DNA from: VRUE01 sp963712595 | GTDB taxonomy: Bacteria; Actinomycetota; Thermoleophilia; Solirubrobacterales; 70-9 | Direction: 5' to 3' | Assembly (NCBI GenBank): GCA_963712595.1 | Contig: CAVQIM010000001.1 | Location: 186,001 to 250,000, forward strand | Length of the DNA stretch: 64,000 nucleotides | In this document: positions 7,122-15,834 of the stretch, piece after piece | How the letters are laid out: every line of letters starts with the position of its first letter | Numbering within the stretch: position 1 is the stretch's first letter | The notes under the pieces: model-generated | Seen by the model: only the letters and a program-made list of their open reading frames with translations | The model's database searches: none | What the model was told of the DNA's origin: nothing | Program-made: the position numbers and the translations under genes

Positions 7122-10058
7122 CTAGCGGTTTCTCCCGTGTTTGCGCCGCTGTTTGCGCCGTTCGCGCCGTCGCTCGTCACGTTCGCGCCGCGCGACCGCA
7201 GCCGGGTCCATCGGCGGCGGCTCGCCGTTGCTCGAGGGCGCAGCGCCGTCTCCCTCAGTCGCCGGCTCGACCGTCGCCACCGCGGCGGGCTTCGGCCGCT
7301 CTTCGCGCTGTGAGGCGATCTCCTCCTCGATCTCGGCGTCGGTCTCCTCACCGTCGAGCCTGGCCAGCTCGACGTCGTCGGCGAAGGCGGGCACGCTGCC
7401 GTCGAGCGCGGCAATCCGCTCGCGCCGCCGCGCGAAGCCGGGCTCGCGTTCCTTCCAAGCGGTCAGGACCGGCGAGGCGATGAAGATCGAGGAGTAGGTA
7501 CCGGAGGCGATGCCGACCAGCATCGCGAAGGCGAAGTCCTGCAGCGTCGCGCCGCCGAAGACGAGCAGGGAGATGACCCCGAGGATGGTCGAGAAGCTGG
7601 TCGCCAGCGAACGGGTCAGCACCTCGCTCATCGAGCGGTTGACGATCTGCGAGAACGCAGCTCGCGGCATTCGCGGCATGTTCTCGCGTATTCGGTCAAA
7701 GACGATGATCGTGTCGTAGAGCGAGTACCCAAGGATGGTGAGGAAAGCGGCGACCGTTCCGCTCGTCACCTCCCGGCCGGTCAACGAGTAGATGCCCGCG
7801 GTGATCAGGATGTCGTGGAAGATCGCGATCAGCACCGGCACGGCGAACTTCGGGTCGAAACGGAAGGCGACGTAGGCGCCGATCACCAGCAGCGAGAAAA
7901 TCAGCGCCTTCAGCGCGCTGTTGGCCACCTGTTCGCCGAAGGTCGGACCGACGCTGGTGCTGTCGAAGCCGTCTTTGACCACCCCGAACTCCGATTGCAG
8001 CGTGCTCTCGGCCTCGTGGACCCTGCCCGGCCCGAGCTCGCGGGTCTGGATCTGGAAGACGTTTTCGCCGAAGACCGGGTCGGTGACCTGCTGGATCTCC
8101 TCCCCGCTGATCCCCACCCCGTCGAGCGCCGAGCGGACGCCTTCCTCGTCGGTCTTCTTCTCGAGGGCGACCTTGATCCGGGTGCCGGACTTGAAGTCGA
8201 TGCCGAAATTGAGCTGGCTGGTGGCGAGGGAGAGAGCGCCGACCAGCAGGATCACCCCCGACATCGAGAAGAACCAGCGGCTCGCGCCCATGAAGTCGAA
8301 GTGCCAGCGGACGCGCTCCCGCGCAGCGCCCAGCGCGGCGGGAGAGCGCAGCAGCCGGGTCCGGCTCAGGCTGCCCAGCAGCGCCTGGGTGAAGACGACC
8401 GCGGTGAGCAGGGAGACGATCGTGCCGACGCCGAGGGTGAAGGCGAACCCCTTCACCCCGGCGGTCGCCAGGACGAAGAGGATGAAAGCGGTGAGCAGGG
8501 TGACGACGTTGGCGTCGACGATGGTGGCGATGCCGCGCCGGTAGCCGGCCGAGATCGCGCTCGACATCGAGCGGCCCGCCCGCACCTCCTCCTTTATTCG
8601 CTCGAAGATGACGATGTTCGAGTCGGCCGCGACCCCGATCGTCAGGATCAGGCCGGCGATCCCCGGCAGCGTCAGGGTGATCGGGATCAGCTTGATCAGG
8701 GCGAAGAAGATCACCCCGTAGGCACCCAGCGCCAGCGCCGCGATCAGGCCGAGGAAGCGGTAGAAGAGAAGCAGGAAAAGGATGACCAGGATCAGCCCGA
8801 CGACCCCGGCCTTGACCCCGTCGTGCAGCGCCTGGGTGCCGAGCGTCGCCGAGACCTGCGTCTGGCTGATCAGCTTGAGGTTGATCGGCAGGGCGCCGAT
8901 CTGCAGGATCGTCGCCAGTTCCTGGGCCTCGGTGATGCTTTTGAACCCACCCGAGATCTGGGCCCCGGTGCGGCCGTCGATCCCGTCGGGGTTTTCGGCG
9001 TAGTTGATGATCGGCCGGGTCTTGACTTCGTTGTCGAGCACGACGGCGAAGTGGCCGGAGGTCGCTTCCGCCGATTCGCCGCTGGTCGGCCCGATCGCCG
9101 AGGCGGCGCCGCGCTGGGCGATCTGCCTGGTCACTTCCTGGAAGGCCTGCTGCCCTTTGCCGGTGAACTGGAAGGTGACGTTCGGTTCCTGGAATTCGCC
9201 GAATTCCTGCTTCGGGTTGGTGATGTCGGTGCCGGAGAGCGCCGGGCGGTCGCGCAGGGCGTACCAGCCGGGCTCGGCGTTTTCGAGCACCTGACCGTTG
9301 GCGTCGCTCGGCTTTTCCGAGACGATCACGGTGCCGGGCGGCGCCTTGAGCACGGTCGTTCCCTTGTGGGGCCGCTCTTTGCCGGTGGCGCTGATGAAGA
9401 GGTCGTCTTCGCTGAACTCGGGCCCCGCGATCAGCTCGTGAGGTTCGGACTTCGAGAAGAGGTAGAAGCGCGGCCTGCTGGTCGAGCAATCGGTGCAGTC
9501 CGGGACCGGCTTCTGTTCCGACGCCAGCAGAACCGCGTTGTAGGCGGCGGGAAAGGCGCCTGAGGCGATCAGCTGGGTGTCCTGGGGTTTGGTCGTGCTG
9601 CGCCCGGCTTCTTTCCATTCTTCGGTCGCTTTTTCCACCGCGCCTTCCGGGGGTTCTTTGCCTGGGTGCCCGCCGATCGCAGCCTGCTGGCCGATCAGGT
9701 TGGGCTCCCAGTCATAGAAGTAGAGCTGCGCGGTGGTGCCGACCTGGTCGATCGCCCGCTGGGCGTTGGTGACGTCGGGCAGGCTGACCGAGATCTCGTT
9801 CTCGCCCAGGCGCGATACCTCGGGCTCGGAGACGCCCAGCTCGTCGATGCGCTCGCGGATGATTTCGATCGATCGATCGATGTCCGAGCCGCTGATCGTC
9901 TTCACCTGGCCGGTCGGCGTGCCCTGGTAAATCAGCTCGACGCCGCCCTTGAGGTCGAGCCCGAGCTTGGTCGGCTTGCTGACGATGACGAGCCCGGAGA
10001 CGACGACGAGGCCGAGGACGAAGAGCAGGATGAAGAGGTTGTTGCGCCGTTTGCCCAT
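7122..10058 (-). CDS. secDF: Protein-export membrane protein SecDF (fused SecD and SecF)
   Basis: SecD and SecF use the proton gradient to help SecYEG complete translocation. Here both are one 978-residue polypeptide. The SecD half has an N-terminal span (residues about 8-27), LGLDLKGGVEL, a long periplasmic domain, then ALPINLKLI and a five-span block with DSNIVIFERIKEE. The SecF half begins near residue 590 with FGIDFKSGTRI and carries the matching LGYSLYDTIIVFDRIREN. The C-terminal tail is charged and rich in E and R. Many actinobacteria keep secD and secF separate, so the fusion is notable. No yajC is adjacent; the upstream gene is a zinc-ribbon/PAS protein. Confidence 0.95.
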   Translation of the reverse strand: MGKRRNNLFILLFVLGLVVVSGLVIVSKPTKLGLDLKGGVELIYQGTPTGQVKTISGSDIDRSIEIIRERIDELGVSEPEVSRLGENEISVSLPDVTNAQRAIDQVGTTAQLYFYDWEPNLIGQQAAIGGHPGKEPPEGAVEKATEEWKEAGRSTTKPQDTQLIASGAFPAAYNAVLLASEQKPVPDCTDCSTSRPRFYLFSKSEPHELIAGPEFSEDDLFISATGKERPHKGTTVLKAPPGTVIVSEKPSDANGQVLENAEPGWYALRDRPALSGTDITNPKQEFGEFQEPNVTFQFTGKGQQAFQEVTRQIAQRGAASAIGPTSGESAEATSGHFAVVLDNEVKTRPIINYAENPDGIDGRTGAQISGGFKSITEAQELATILQIGALPINLKLISQTQVSATLGTQALHDGVKAGVVGLILVILFLLLFYRFLGLIAALALGAYGVIFFALIKLIPITLTLPGIAGLILTIGVAADSNIVIFERIKEEVRAGRSMSSAISAGYRRGIATIVDANVVTLLTAFILFVLATAGVKGFAFTLGVGTIVSLLTAVVFTQALLGSLSRTRLLRSPAALGAARERVRWHFDFMGASRWFFSMSGVILLVGALSLATSQLNFGIDFKSGTRIKVALEKKTDEEGVRSALDGVGISGEEIQQVTDPVFGENVFQIQTRELGPGRVHEAESTLQSEFGVVKDGFDSTSVGPTFGEQVANSALKALIFSLLVIGAYVAFRFDPKFAVPVLIAIFHDILITAGIYSLTGREVTSGTVAAFLTILGYSLYDTIIVFDRIRENMPRMPRAAFSQIVNRSMSEVLTRSLATSFSTILGVISLLVFGGATLQDFAFAMLVGIASGTYSSIFIASPVLTAWKEREPGFARRRERIAALDGSVPAFADDVELARLDGEETDAEIEEEIASQREERPKPAAVATVEPATEGDGAAPSSNGEPPPMDPAAVARRERDERRRERRKQRRKHGRNR

Positions 10059-10064
10059 CTCGCC

Positions 10065-10553
10065 TCAGCCGTCCGGGGTGAGGACTATCAGTAGCCCCCC
10101 GTCGTCGTCATAGGCCGGGAAGACGTCGGCGACCGCCTCGGCGGGGATGTCGCCCTCAGCGTTGACCGAGACGCGCTTGCCGAGCGAGCGCACGCCCCAC
10201 TCCAGCGAGGTCTCGATCGGATCGGTGACGCCGTCGCCGTTGGTGTCGGCCGCCTCGTCCCCGTCGCCCTTCTCGCGCCACTGCAGGCCCAGAACCTCCT
10301 GCACCGGCCGGCCGATCACGTCCTCGTCGGTAAGGCCGGTCAGCTCGAAGCTACCGCGGCCGGCGTCGATCACCCGCGCCTGCCGATCGCAGACGAAGAA
10401 GGCGGCGTTGGGCGCGGGGTAGTAGTCGTCGAGCAGCTCGAAGACGAAGCCGAAGCCGCATTTGGAGCAGCCCTTCGGGCGCGTGCTGAAACCCGCCGTG
10501 CGATCGGCGCTGACCTCCCTGTGGCCGCAGTTGGGGCAGATGAAGAACGGCAC
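10065..10553 (-). CDS. Zinc-ribbon/PAS-like protein with an EF-hand-type loop
   Basis: This 162-residue soluble protein starts with a zinc ribbon (CPNC at 6-9, CSKC at 29-32). Next comes a PAS-like region (about 48-90: AFFVCDRQARVIDAG, then LTGLTDEDVIGRPVQEVLG). A loop at 103-114 matches the calcium-binding EF-hand/dockerin pattern, with D103, N105, D107, D111 and E114 at positions 1, 3, 5, 9 and 12. It is 6 bases upstream of secDF and 26 bases downstream of ruvB, so it is probably in the same transcript. No named family combines these parts. A sensory role is inference. Confidence 0.7.
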   Translation of the reverse strand: MPFFICPNCGHREVSADRTAGFSTRPKGCSKCGFGFVFELLDDYYPAPNAAFFVCDRQARVIDAGRGSFELTGLTDEDVIGRPVQEVLGLQWREKGDGDEAADTNGDGVTDPIETSLEWGVRSLGKRVSVNAEGDIPAEAVADVFPAYDDDGGLLIVLTPDG

Positions 10554-10579
10554 CCCCCGCAGGTTACTGAGAGTGACTT

Positions 10580-11656
10580 TTAGAAGAGGCTTCTTGCGCC
10601 ATCCGGCACGGGCAGGCCGAGATGCTCATAGGCCCGTTGCGTGATCACGCGTCCGCGCGGGGTGCGCTTGAGCAGGCCCTGCTGCAGCAGGTAGGGCTCG
10701 AGCACGTCTTCGATCGTGTCCGCCTCCTCGCCGATCGCAACCGCCAGCGTCGAGAGGCCGACCGGCCCGCCGGCGAACTTGGTCGCGACCACGTCGAGCA
10801 AGGCGCGGTCGCTGCGATCCAGCCCCGCGGCGTCGACCTCCAGCATCGCCAGGGCCGCGGCCGCTACGCCGGCGTCGATCGCGCCCCGCTCCTTGACCTG
10901 GGCGAAGTCGCGCACTCGCTTCAGCAAGCGGTTGGCGACCCGCGGCGTGCCGCGCGAGCAGGTGGCGATCGCGTGCGCCCCTTCGGCGTCGATCTCGACG
11001 CCGAGGATGCCGGCCGAACGGAGGATGATCTCGCCGAGGTGCTCGGGGCTGTAGTGCTCGACCCGGTGGGAGAGGCCGAAGCGGTCGCGCAGCGGAGTCG
11101 TCAGCAAGCCTGCCCTGGTGGTGGCGCCGATCAGGGTGAAGGGGGGCAGCGGCAGGGTGACCGTGCGGGCGCCGGCGCCCTGACCCAGGACCACCGGCAG
11201 CTCGCCGTCCTCCATCGCCGGGTAGAGCGTCTCCTCGACGGCGCGACCGAGGCGGTGGATCTCGTCGACGAAGAAGACGCTGCCCGGCTCCAATGCGGTG
11301 AGGAAGGAGGCGACGTCGGCCTTGCGCTCGAGCGCCGGGCCGGCGGTCTGCACCATCGGCACCCCCATCTCCTCGGCGACGATGTGGGCCAGCGAGGTCT
11401 TGCCGAGGCCGGGCGGGCCGGCGAGCAGGACGTGATCGAGCGGCTCGCCGCGACCCCGCGCCGCCTCGATGAAGATCGCCAGCTGCTCGGTCACCTGCTC
11501 CTGGTTGACGAAGTCGGCGAGCGTGCGCGGGCGCAGCGAGCGGTCGAGGTCCTCGTCGGGGACGTCGGCGCGCGCATCGTGTATCCGCACCTCATCGTCC
11601 GCCTCCGGCTCATCGATGCCCGGCGTGCGAATGCGCTTTGCGCCGATGTCGCTCAC
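10580..11656 (-). CDS. ruvB: Holliday junction branch-migration ATPase RuvB
   Basis: RuvB is the AAA+ hexamer that drives Holliday junctions through RuvA. The 358-residue protein has Walker A GPPGLGKTS (residues 80-88), Walker B DEIH (131-134), sensor 1 IGATTRAG and the C-terminal winged helix ending in PRGRVITQRAYEHLG. An acidic N-terminal extension of about 25 residues precedes the conserved core. Its ATG overlaps the ruvA stop by 4 bases, giving a ruvC-ruvA-ruvB operon on the minus strand. Confidence 0.96.
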   Translation of the reverse strand: MSDIGAKRIRTPGIDEPEADDEVRIHDARADVPDEDLDRSLRPRTLADFVNQEQVTEQLAIFIEAARGRGEPLDHVLLAGPPGLGKTSLAHIVAEEMGVPMVQTAGPALERKADVASFLTALEPGSVFFVDEIHRLGRAVEETLYPAMEDGELPVVLGQGAGARTVTLPLPPFTLIGATTRAGLLTTPLRDRFGLSHRVEHYSPEHLGEIILRSAGILGVEIDAEGAHAIATCSRGTPRVANRLLKRVRDFAQVKERGAIDAGVAAAALAMLEVDAAGLDRSDRALLDVVATKFAGGPVGLSTLAVAIGEEADTIEDVLEPYLLQQGLLKRTPRGRVITQRAYEHLGLPVPDGARSLF

Positions 11657-12249
11657 GCCTTGCTCCTCGACGAGCCCGCCTTGCGCAGGGCGGCGGCAAT
11701 CAGCTGCTCCGCGTCCTCGCTCTCGATCCCGTCGAGCAGCTGCTCGGCTTCGAGCGGCGCGTAGCCGAGGTTGACCAGGCCGTCGCGAGCGAGGCCACGC
11801 GGGTCGCTATCGCCCTCCCCCGCAAGCGCCACCTCTTCCTCGAGCGCCCCGGTGATCTTTTCGCGCAGCTCGACGATGATCCGCTCCGAGGTGCGCTTGC
11901 CGATCCCCGGGACCGACTGGAAGCGCTTGGCGTCGCCGGCGGCAATCGCCCGCAGCAGCTCACGCGCAGGGCCGCCCGAGAGCGCGGCAAGCGCGACCTT
12001 GGGCCCGATGCCGCTGACCGAGATCAGCTCGCCGAAGAGGTCGCGCTCCTCCTCGGAGGCGAAGCCGAAGAGGGCAAGGGAATCGTCGCGAGAGATCAGC
12101 TCGGCGTGGAGGAAGGTCTCGCGCCCGGTCGCCGGCACCGCCTTCAGCGTCTCCGCCGAGACCGCGAGCCGGTAGCCGACGCCGCCAGCGTCGATCACGA
12201 CGTGGTCGGGACGCCGCACCATCACCTCCCCGCGCACCGCCGCGATCAT
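11653..12249 (-). CDS. ruvA: Holliday junction DNA-binding protein RuvA
   Basis: RuvA forms the tetramer that holds the four-way junction open for RuvB. The frame is open far upstream, but the protein clearly begins with ATG at 12249 (MIAAVRGEV), giving 198 residues. It has the N-terminal OB fold with VVIDAGGVGYRLAV, two helix-hairpin-helix motifs (LISVSGIGPKVALAAL near 75-90 and FQSVPGIGKRTSERI near 110-124), and the C-terminal domain III that contacts RuvB. It overlaps ruvC and ruvB by 4 bases each. Confidence 0.96.
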   Translation of the reverse strand: MIAAVRGEVMVRRPDHVVIDAGGVGYRLAVSAETLKAVPATGRETFLHAELISRDDSLALFGFASEEERDLFGELISVSGIGPKVALAALSGGPARELLRAIAAGDAKRFQSVPGIGKRTSERIIVELREKITGALEEEVALAGEGDSDPRGLARDGLVNLGYAPLEAEQLLDGIESEDAEQLIAAALRKAGSSRSKA

Positions 12250-12773
12250 CCCGCCACCTTTTGCGCCGCCGACCCCTCGACCGCTTCGATTGCGGCCTGC
12301 TTGCCGGCGCCGCCGCCGTGGCAGATCGCCACAGCGAGGGCATCGGCGGCGTGATCCGGAGTTGGCGGGTCGGGGAGGCCGAGCAAGGTCCCCACCATCC
12401 TCTGCACCTGCTCCTTGCCGGCCGCCCCCGAGCCGCAGACCGCCATCTTGATCGCCTGTGGCGTGTAGGTGAAGCAGCGCACGCCGCGCTGAGCCGCGGC
12501 CAGCATCGCGGCTCCGCTGGCGCGGCCGACCGCCATCGCCGAGTGCACGTTCTTGCCGAAGTAGAGGTCCTCGAGAGCCATCGCGCGCGGCTGGTGCCAC
12601 TCGAGCAGCTCGGAGAGGGCGCTGTGAATTCGCTCCAGGCGCCGCTCGATCGGCAGCTCGGGCGAGGTCTCGACGACGCCGCCGTCGAGGGCGACCATGC
12701 GGCTGCCCTCGATCCGGACCACGCCGAAGCCGAGATTTGCTGCGCCTGGGTCGATCCCCATCACGACTTGCAT
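12246..12773 (-). CDS. ruvC: Holliday junction resolvase RuvC
   Basis: RuvC cuts Holliday junctions symmetrically with two metal ions. The 175-residue protein has the RNase H-like fold signature: GIDPG with catalytic D8, ALEDLYFGKN with E68, and the C-terminal PDHAADALAVA with D140, H141 and D144. The length is normal. It is the first gene of the ruvC-ruvA-ruvB run, 51 bases downstream of yebC, so the repair genes may be read together with yebC. Confidence 0.96.
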   Translation of the reverse strand: MQVVMGIDPGAANLGFGVVRIEGSRMVALDGGVVETSPELPIERRLERIHSALSELLEWHQPRAMALEDLYFGKNVHSAMAVGRASGAAMLAAAQRGVRCFTYTPQAIKMAVCGSGAAGKEQVQRMVGTLLGLPDPPTPDHAADALAVAICHGGGAGKQAAIEAVEGSAAQKVAG

Positions 12774-12824
12774 GGAAAGTGATTCTGGGCCTCGACCCGG
12801 ATGCCTTCCGGACCTGGGCGGCGC

Positions 12825-13574
12825 TCAGGCGGCGAGCTTCTCGATGATCTCCTGTGGGATGTCGAAGTTGGCGTGGACCTCGTTGACGTCGTCGTGCTCC
12901 TCGAGCGTGTCGACCAGTTTCAACAGCCATTCCGCCTCGCTGCCCTTGACCATCACGGTGCTCTTCGGCTCCGTCGCGAGATCGGAGGACTGAACCTCGA
13001 CACCCGAGCCCTCGAGGGCCTCGCGCACGGAGCTCAGATCGCTCGGGTCGCAGATCACCCGCAGCTGCTCGCCGTCCTCGCGCACGTCCTCGGCGCCGGC
13101 GTCGATCGCCACGATCAGGTCGTCCTCGCCGTAGCGGGCGCCGTCGACCACGACGACGCCGCGTTTCTCGAAGATCCAGGCGACCGAGCCGGGCTCGCCG
13201 AGGCTGCCGTGGTGCTTGCTGAAGGCATGGCGCACGTCGGCGCTGGTGCGGTTGCGATTGTCGGTCAGCGCCTCGACCAGGATCGCGGCGCCACCGGGAC
13301 CGTAACCCTCGAAGACGACCCGCTCGATCGCGTCGGCGTCGGTGCCGATTCCGCTGCCGCGGTCGACCGCGCGCTGGATGTTGTCCTTCGGCATCGAGGC
13401 TTCGCGCGCCTTCTGAATCGCGGTTGCAAGCGGGGCGTTGGCATCGGGATCGGGGCCACCGTCGCGGGCGGCGACGGTGATCGCCCGGGCCAGCTTGGTG
13501 AACTGCTGGCCCCGCTTGGCGTCCGCGGCAGCCTTCTTGTGCTTAATCGAAGACCACTTCGAGTGTCCTGACAT
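12825..13574 (-). CDS. yebC: YebC/PmpR family regulator (TACO1-like)
   Basis: YebC proteins are found next to ruvABC in many bacteria. They are described either as transcriptional regulators or as factors that relieve ribosome stalling at proline runs. The protein starts with the family hallmark SGHSKWSSIKHKKAAADAKRG and has the conserved GYGPGGAAILVEALTDNRNRT centre, so the ATG at 13574 is chosen over an in-frame ATG three codons upstream; 249 residues result. No strong ribosome site precedes either start. The divergent membrane-protein gene begins only 12 bases away, so promoters must lie inside coding sequence. Confidence 0.93.
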   Translation of the reverse strand: MSGHSKWSSIKHKKAAADAKRGQQFTKLARAITVAARDGGPDPDANAPLATAIQKAREASMPKDNIQRAVDRGSGIGTDADAIERVVFEGYGPGGAAILVEALTDNRNRTSADVRHAFSKHHGSLGEPGSVAWIFEKRGVVVVDGARYGEDDLIVAIDAGAEDVREDGEQLRVICDPSDLSSVREALEGSGVEVQSSDLATEPKSTVMVKGSEAEWLLKLVDTLEEHDDVNEVHANFDIPQEIIEKLAA

Positions 13575-13586
13575 AAGTGGCATTCT

Positions 13587-14030
13587 ATGAATGCGCCAAT
13601 GAACACCGATTCACACAGCGCAACACCGATCAGAGGTATCGCCGCCAGCTTCGTCTTCGTCGTCATGCTGATCGCCGCGCTCTCGATCTGGACGGCGATC
13701 CCGCTGAGCTGGATCTACATCGGCTCGAAGGTCTCCCACACCCAGTTCCCGAGCCAGGGGCCCTACTTCGTCGTCGCCGCTGGGATCCTCGTCTCGGTCC
13801 TGCTGATCGCCTGGCTGATCGGCAGGCTCAACCGCCTCTACATCCAGGTGACCGGGACCAACCGGCTCGAGCCGATGCGCCCCGCCTGGCTGAAGAGCAT
13901 GCGCGACAGCTCCGGGCGGGGGACCACGACCGTGGTCGAGGCGGTGCTGATGGGCTCCGTCCTCCTCGCCGCCATCGCCCTGACGCTCTGGTTCTTCCTC
14001 CTCGCCGGCTCGCCGATCCCGAACCAGTAA
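13587..14030 (+). CDS. Small membrane protein, divergent from yebC
   Basis: The 147-residue protein has three predicted membrane spans: about 17-42 (GIAASFVFVVMLIAALSIW and following), 61-80 (FVVAAGILVSVLLIAWLIG) and 118-140 (VLMGSVLLAAIALTLWFFLL). A basic cytoplasmic loop lies between the last two. A later ATG at 13599 is an alternative start and would leave more room from yebC. It converges on the aminopeptidase gene. No named family is recognised. Confidence 0.7.
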   Translation: MNAPMNTDSHSATPIRGIAASFVFVVMLIAALSIWTAIPLSWIYIGSKVSHTQFPSQGPYFVVAAGILVSVLLIAWLIGRLNRLYIQVTGTNRLEPMRPAWLKSMRDSSGRGTTTVVEAVLMGSVLLAAIALTLWFFLLAGSPIPNQ

Positions 14031-14062
14031 TAAAATTCCGCCCGTCTGCTCTGCTCCCGGGC

Positions 14063-14092
14063 ACGGCCACAGAATCAGATATGGATGGCCGT
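14063..14092. terminator. Hairpin between convergent genes
   Basis: ACGGCCA (14063-14069) pairs with TGGCCGT (14086-14092) around a 16-base loop. An outer pair, CGCCCGTC at 14039-14046 with GACGGGCG at 14108-14115, could enclose it. It separates the convergent membrane-protein and aminopeptidase genes and could end both transcripts. Confidence 0.4.
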
Positions 14093-14122
14093 ACCCTCCC
14101 GCGTCCGCGACGGGCGGGCGGG

Positions 14123-15226
14123 CTACACGACGAACTTGCCGTCGACCTGGAAGTCCTCGCCGTCGACTTCGATCTTGCCGCCGAGGCGGAGGTCGCAGAC
14201 CAGATCGGTGTGCACGGCGGACTCGTTGACGCCGCCCGACTCGGGGTAGCTGCGGCCGACGGCCATGTGGACGGTGCCGCCGATCTTCTCGTCGAGCAGG
14301 ACCTCGAGCGTGCCGCGGTCGATCGCGTAGTTGGTGCCGATGCCGAGCTCGCCGAGGCGGCGGGCGCCGTCGTCGGTGTCGAGCAGCTGGATCAGGTACT
14401 CCTCGCCGCGCTCGGCGCTGGCGTCGACGACCTTCCCCGCCTCGAAGCGCAGGCGCACGCCCGAGACCTCGCGGCCGCCGATCACCGCCGGCAGGTGGAA
14501 GGAGACCTCGCCCTGCACCGAGTCCTCGACCGGCCCGGTGAAGAACTCGCCGTCGGGCATGTTGTGCTCGCCGACGCAGGGGATGAAGGTGCGACCGGCG
14601 ATGCCGAGGGTGATGTCAGTCCCCGGTGCGGTCACACGCACCTCCTCGTGGCCCTGGATCCACTCGGCTAGGCGTTCGGTCTCCGCCGAGGCGCGCTGCC
14701 AAGCCGTTAGGGGATCGCCGTCGTCGGCGAGACAAGCGCCGTAGTAGAAGTCCTCGTACTCGACCAGGCTCATCTCCGCCTCGGAGGCGTAGGCGTTGGT
14801 CGGGTAGAGCGTGTAGCACCAGCGGAACTCGCCGGCGGCACTGCGATCCATCATCCGCGCCTGCAGCTCGCCCATCGCCGCCTGGCGCCGCATCTGGCGC
14901 TCCGGCGGGACCTTCGACAGTTCGCGCGTATTGGCGCTGGCGCCGATGCCGATGCGGACGTCGGCGCTCTCGACCATCCACCGGGTCATCGGCGAGACCC
15001 AGGCGAGCTGCTCGTCGTTGGCGTGCCTGTAGAAAGCCGCGGCGACGCCGTCGAGGGCGACGTTGAGGATCGGGTGGGCGCCTGCCTCGAGCACCTCTTC
15101 GTAGACCGCCCTCAACAGCGGCTCGGCGCCGACCTCGCCGTCGATCGAGACGACCTCCCCCGCCTTCACCTTGGTCGAGTAGCCGACCAGGATCTTCGCC
15201 AGGTTCTCCGCTCTGGGGTCTCTCAC
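14123..15226 (-). CDS. Aminopeptidase, M29 (thermophilic aminopeptidase) family
   Basis: M29 enzymes are dimeric metallo-aminopeptidases that remove N-terminal residues from peptides in the cytoplasm. The conserved metal-site region is visible: GEHNMPDGEFFTGPVEDSVQG, the LDEKIGGTVHMAVGRSYPESGG stretch and SAVHTDLVCDL, which supply the Glu, His and Asp ligands. The frame is open upstream, but GTG at 15226 overlaps the pdxT stop (GTGA) and gives 367 residues, close to the family's size. It is the last gene of a pdxS-pdxT-aminopeptidase run. Confidence 0.88.
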   Translation of the reverse strand: MRDPRAENLAKILVGYSTKVKAGEVVSIDGEVGAEPLLRAVYEEVLEAGAHPILNVALDGVAAAFYRHANDEQLAWVSPMTRWMVESADVRIGIGASANTRELSKVPPERQMRRQAAMGELQARMMDRSAAGEFRWCYTLYPTNAYASEAEMSLVEYEDFYYGACLADDGDPLTAWQRASAETERLAEWIQGHEEVRVTAPGTDITLGIAGRTFIPCVGEHNMPDGEFFTGPVEDSVQGEVSFHLPAVIGGREVSGVRLRFEAGKVVDASAERGEEYLIQLLDTDDGARRLGELGIGTNYAIDRGTLEVLLDEKIGGTVHMAVGRSYPESGGVNESAVHTDLVCDLRLGGKIEVDGEDFQVDGKFVV

Positions 15227-15834
15227 GTCTCCGCCTCCTCCCGGGCGCGCGAGCGCGCCCCCGTCGTCATGGCCATGAAAAGGGCGTGCAGGCGAGGGTC
15301 GTCGGTGAGCTCGGGGTGAAACGCGCAGGCGAGCACTCCGCCCTCGCGAATCGCCACCGGGTGGCCCTCGTAGGAGGCGAGCACATCCACCCCGCTCCCG
15401 CAACGCTCTACCCAGGGCGCTCGGATGAATACCGCGCGCAACGGCTCGTCGCCGATCCCCTCTATCTCCAGATCCGCCTCGAAGCTCTGCAACTGCCTGC
15501 CGAAGGCATTTCGCGCCGCCGTCGCATCGATCAGCCCGAGGTGCGCCTCGTCGCAGACGATCATCCCCGCGCAGGTGCCGAACACCGTGCCGCCGTCGGC
15601 GAAGTGTCGCCGGATTGGCTCTTCCAATCCGGCCGACTCGATCCCCATCGAGATCGTCGTGCTCTCTCCCCCTGGGATCACCAGCCCGTCGAGCCCCTCG
15701 AGATCTCCCTGCGCTCGAACCTCTCCCGCCTCGGCGCCCAGCCCACGCAGCATCTGCAGGTGGGCCTGGAAGCCCCCCTGTACGGCTAGGACGCCTATTC
15801 GCAGCTCAGGCTCCGCGGTCCTGGAGCAGCGCAT
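15223..15834 (-). CDS. pdxT: Pyridoxal 5'-phosphate synthase glutaminase subunit PdxT
   Basis: PdxT hydrolyses glutamine and passes ammonia to PdxS to build pyridoxal phosphate. The sequence has VLAVQGGFQAH near the N-terminus, the oxyanion loop IPGGESTT, the nucleophile C88 in GTCAGMIV, and the H173-E175 pair in AFHPEL. ATG at 15834 gives 203 residues and overlaps the end of pdxS by 29 bases; the wider open frame upstream is a shadow of pdxS. Overlap with pdxS indicates translation coupling and matched subunit supply. Confidence 0.93.
   Translation of the reverse strand: MRCSRTAEPELRIGVLAVQGGFQAHLQMLRGLGAEAGEVRAQGDLEGLDGLVIPGGESTTISMGIESAGLEEPIRRHFADGGTVFGTCAGMIVCDEAHLGLIDATAARNAFGRQLQSFEADLEIEGIGDEPLRAVFIRAPWVERCGSGVDVLASYEGHPVAIREGGVLACAFHPELTDDPRLHALFMAMTTGARSRAREEAET

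Noticed and set aside
11653..12930. 425-codon continuous frame taken as one protein
   Set aside because: Only the last 198 codons are RuvA; the rest is ruvC and intergenic DNA read in another frame.
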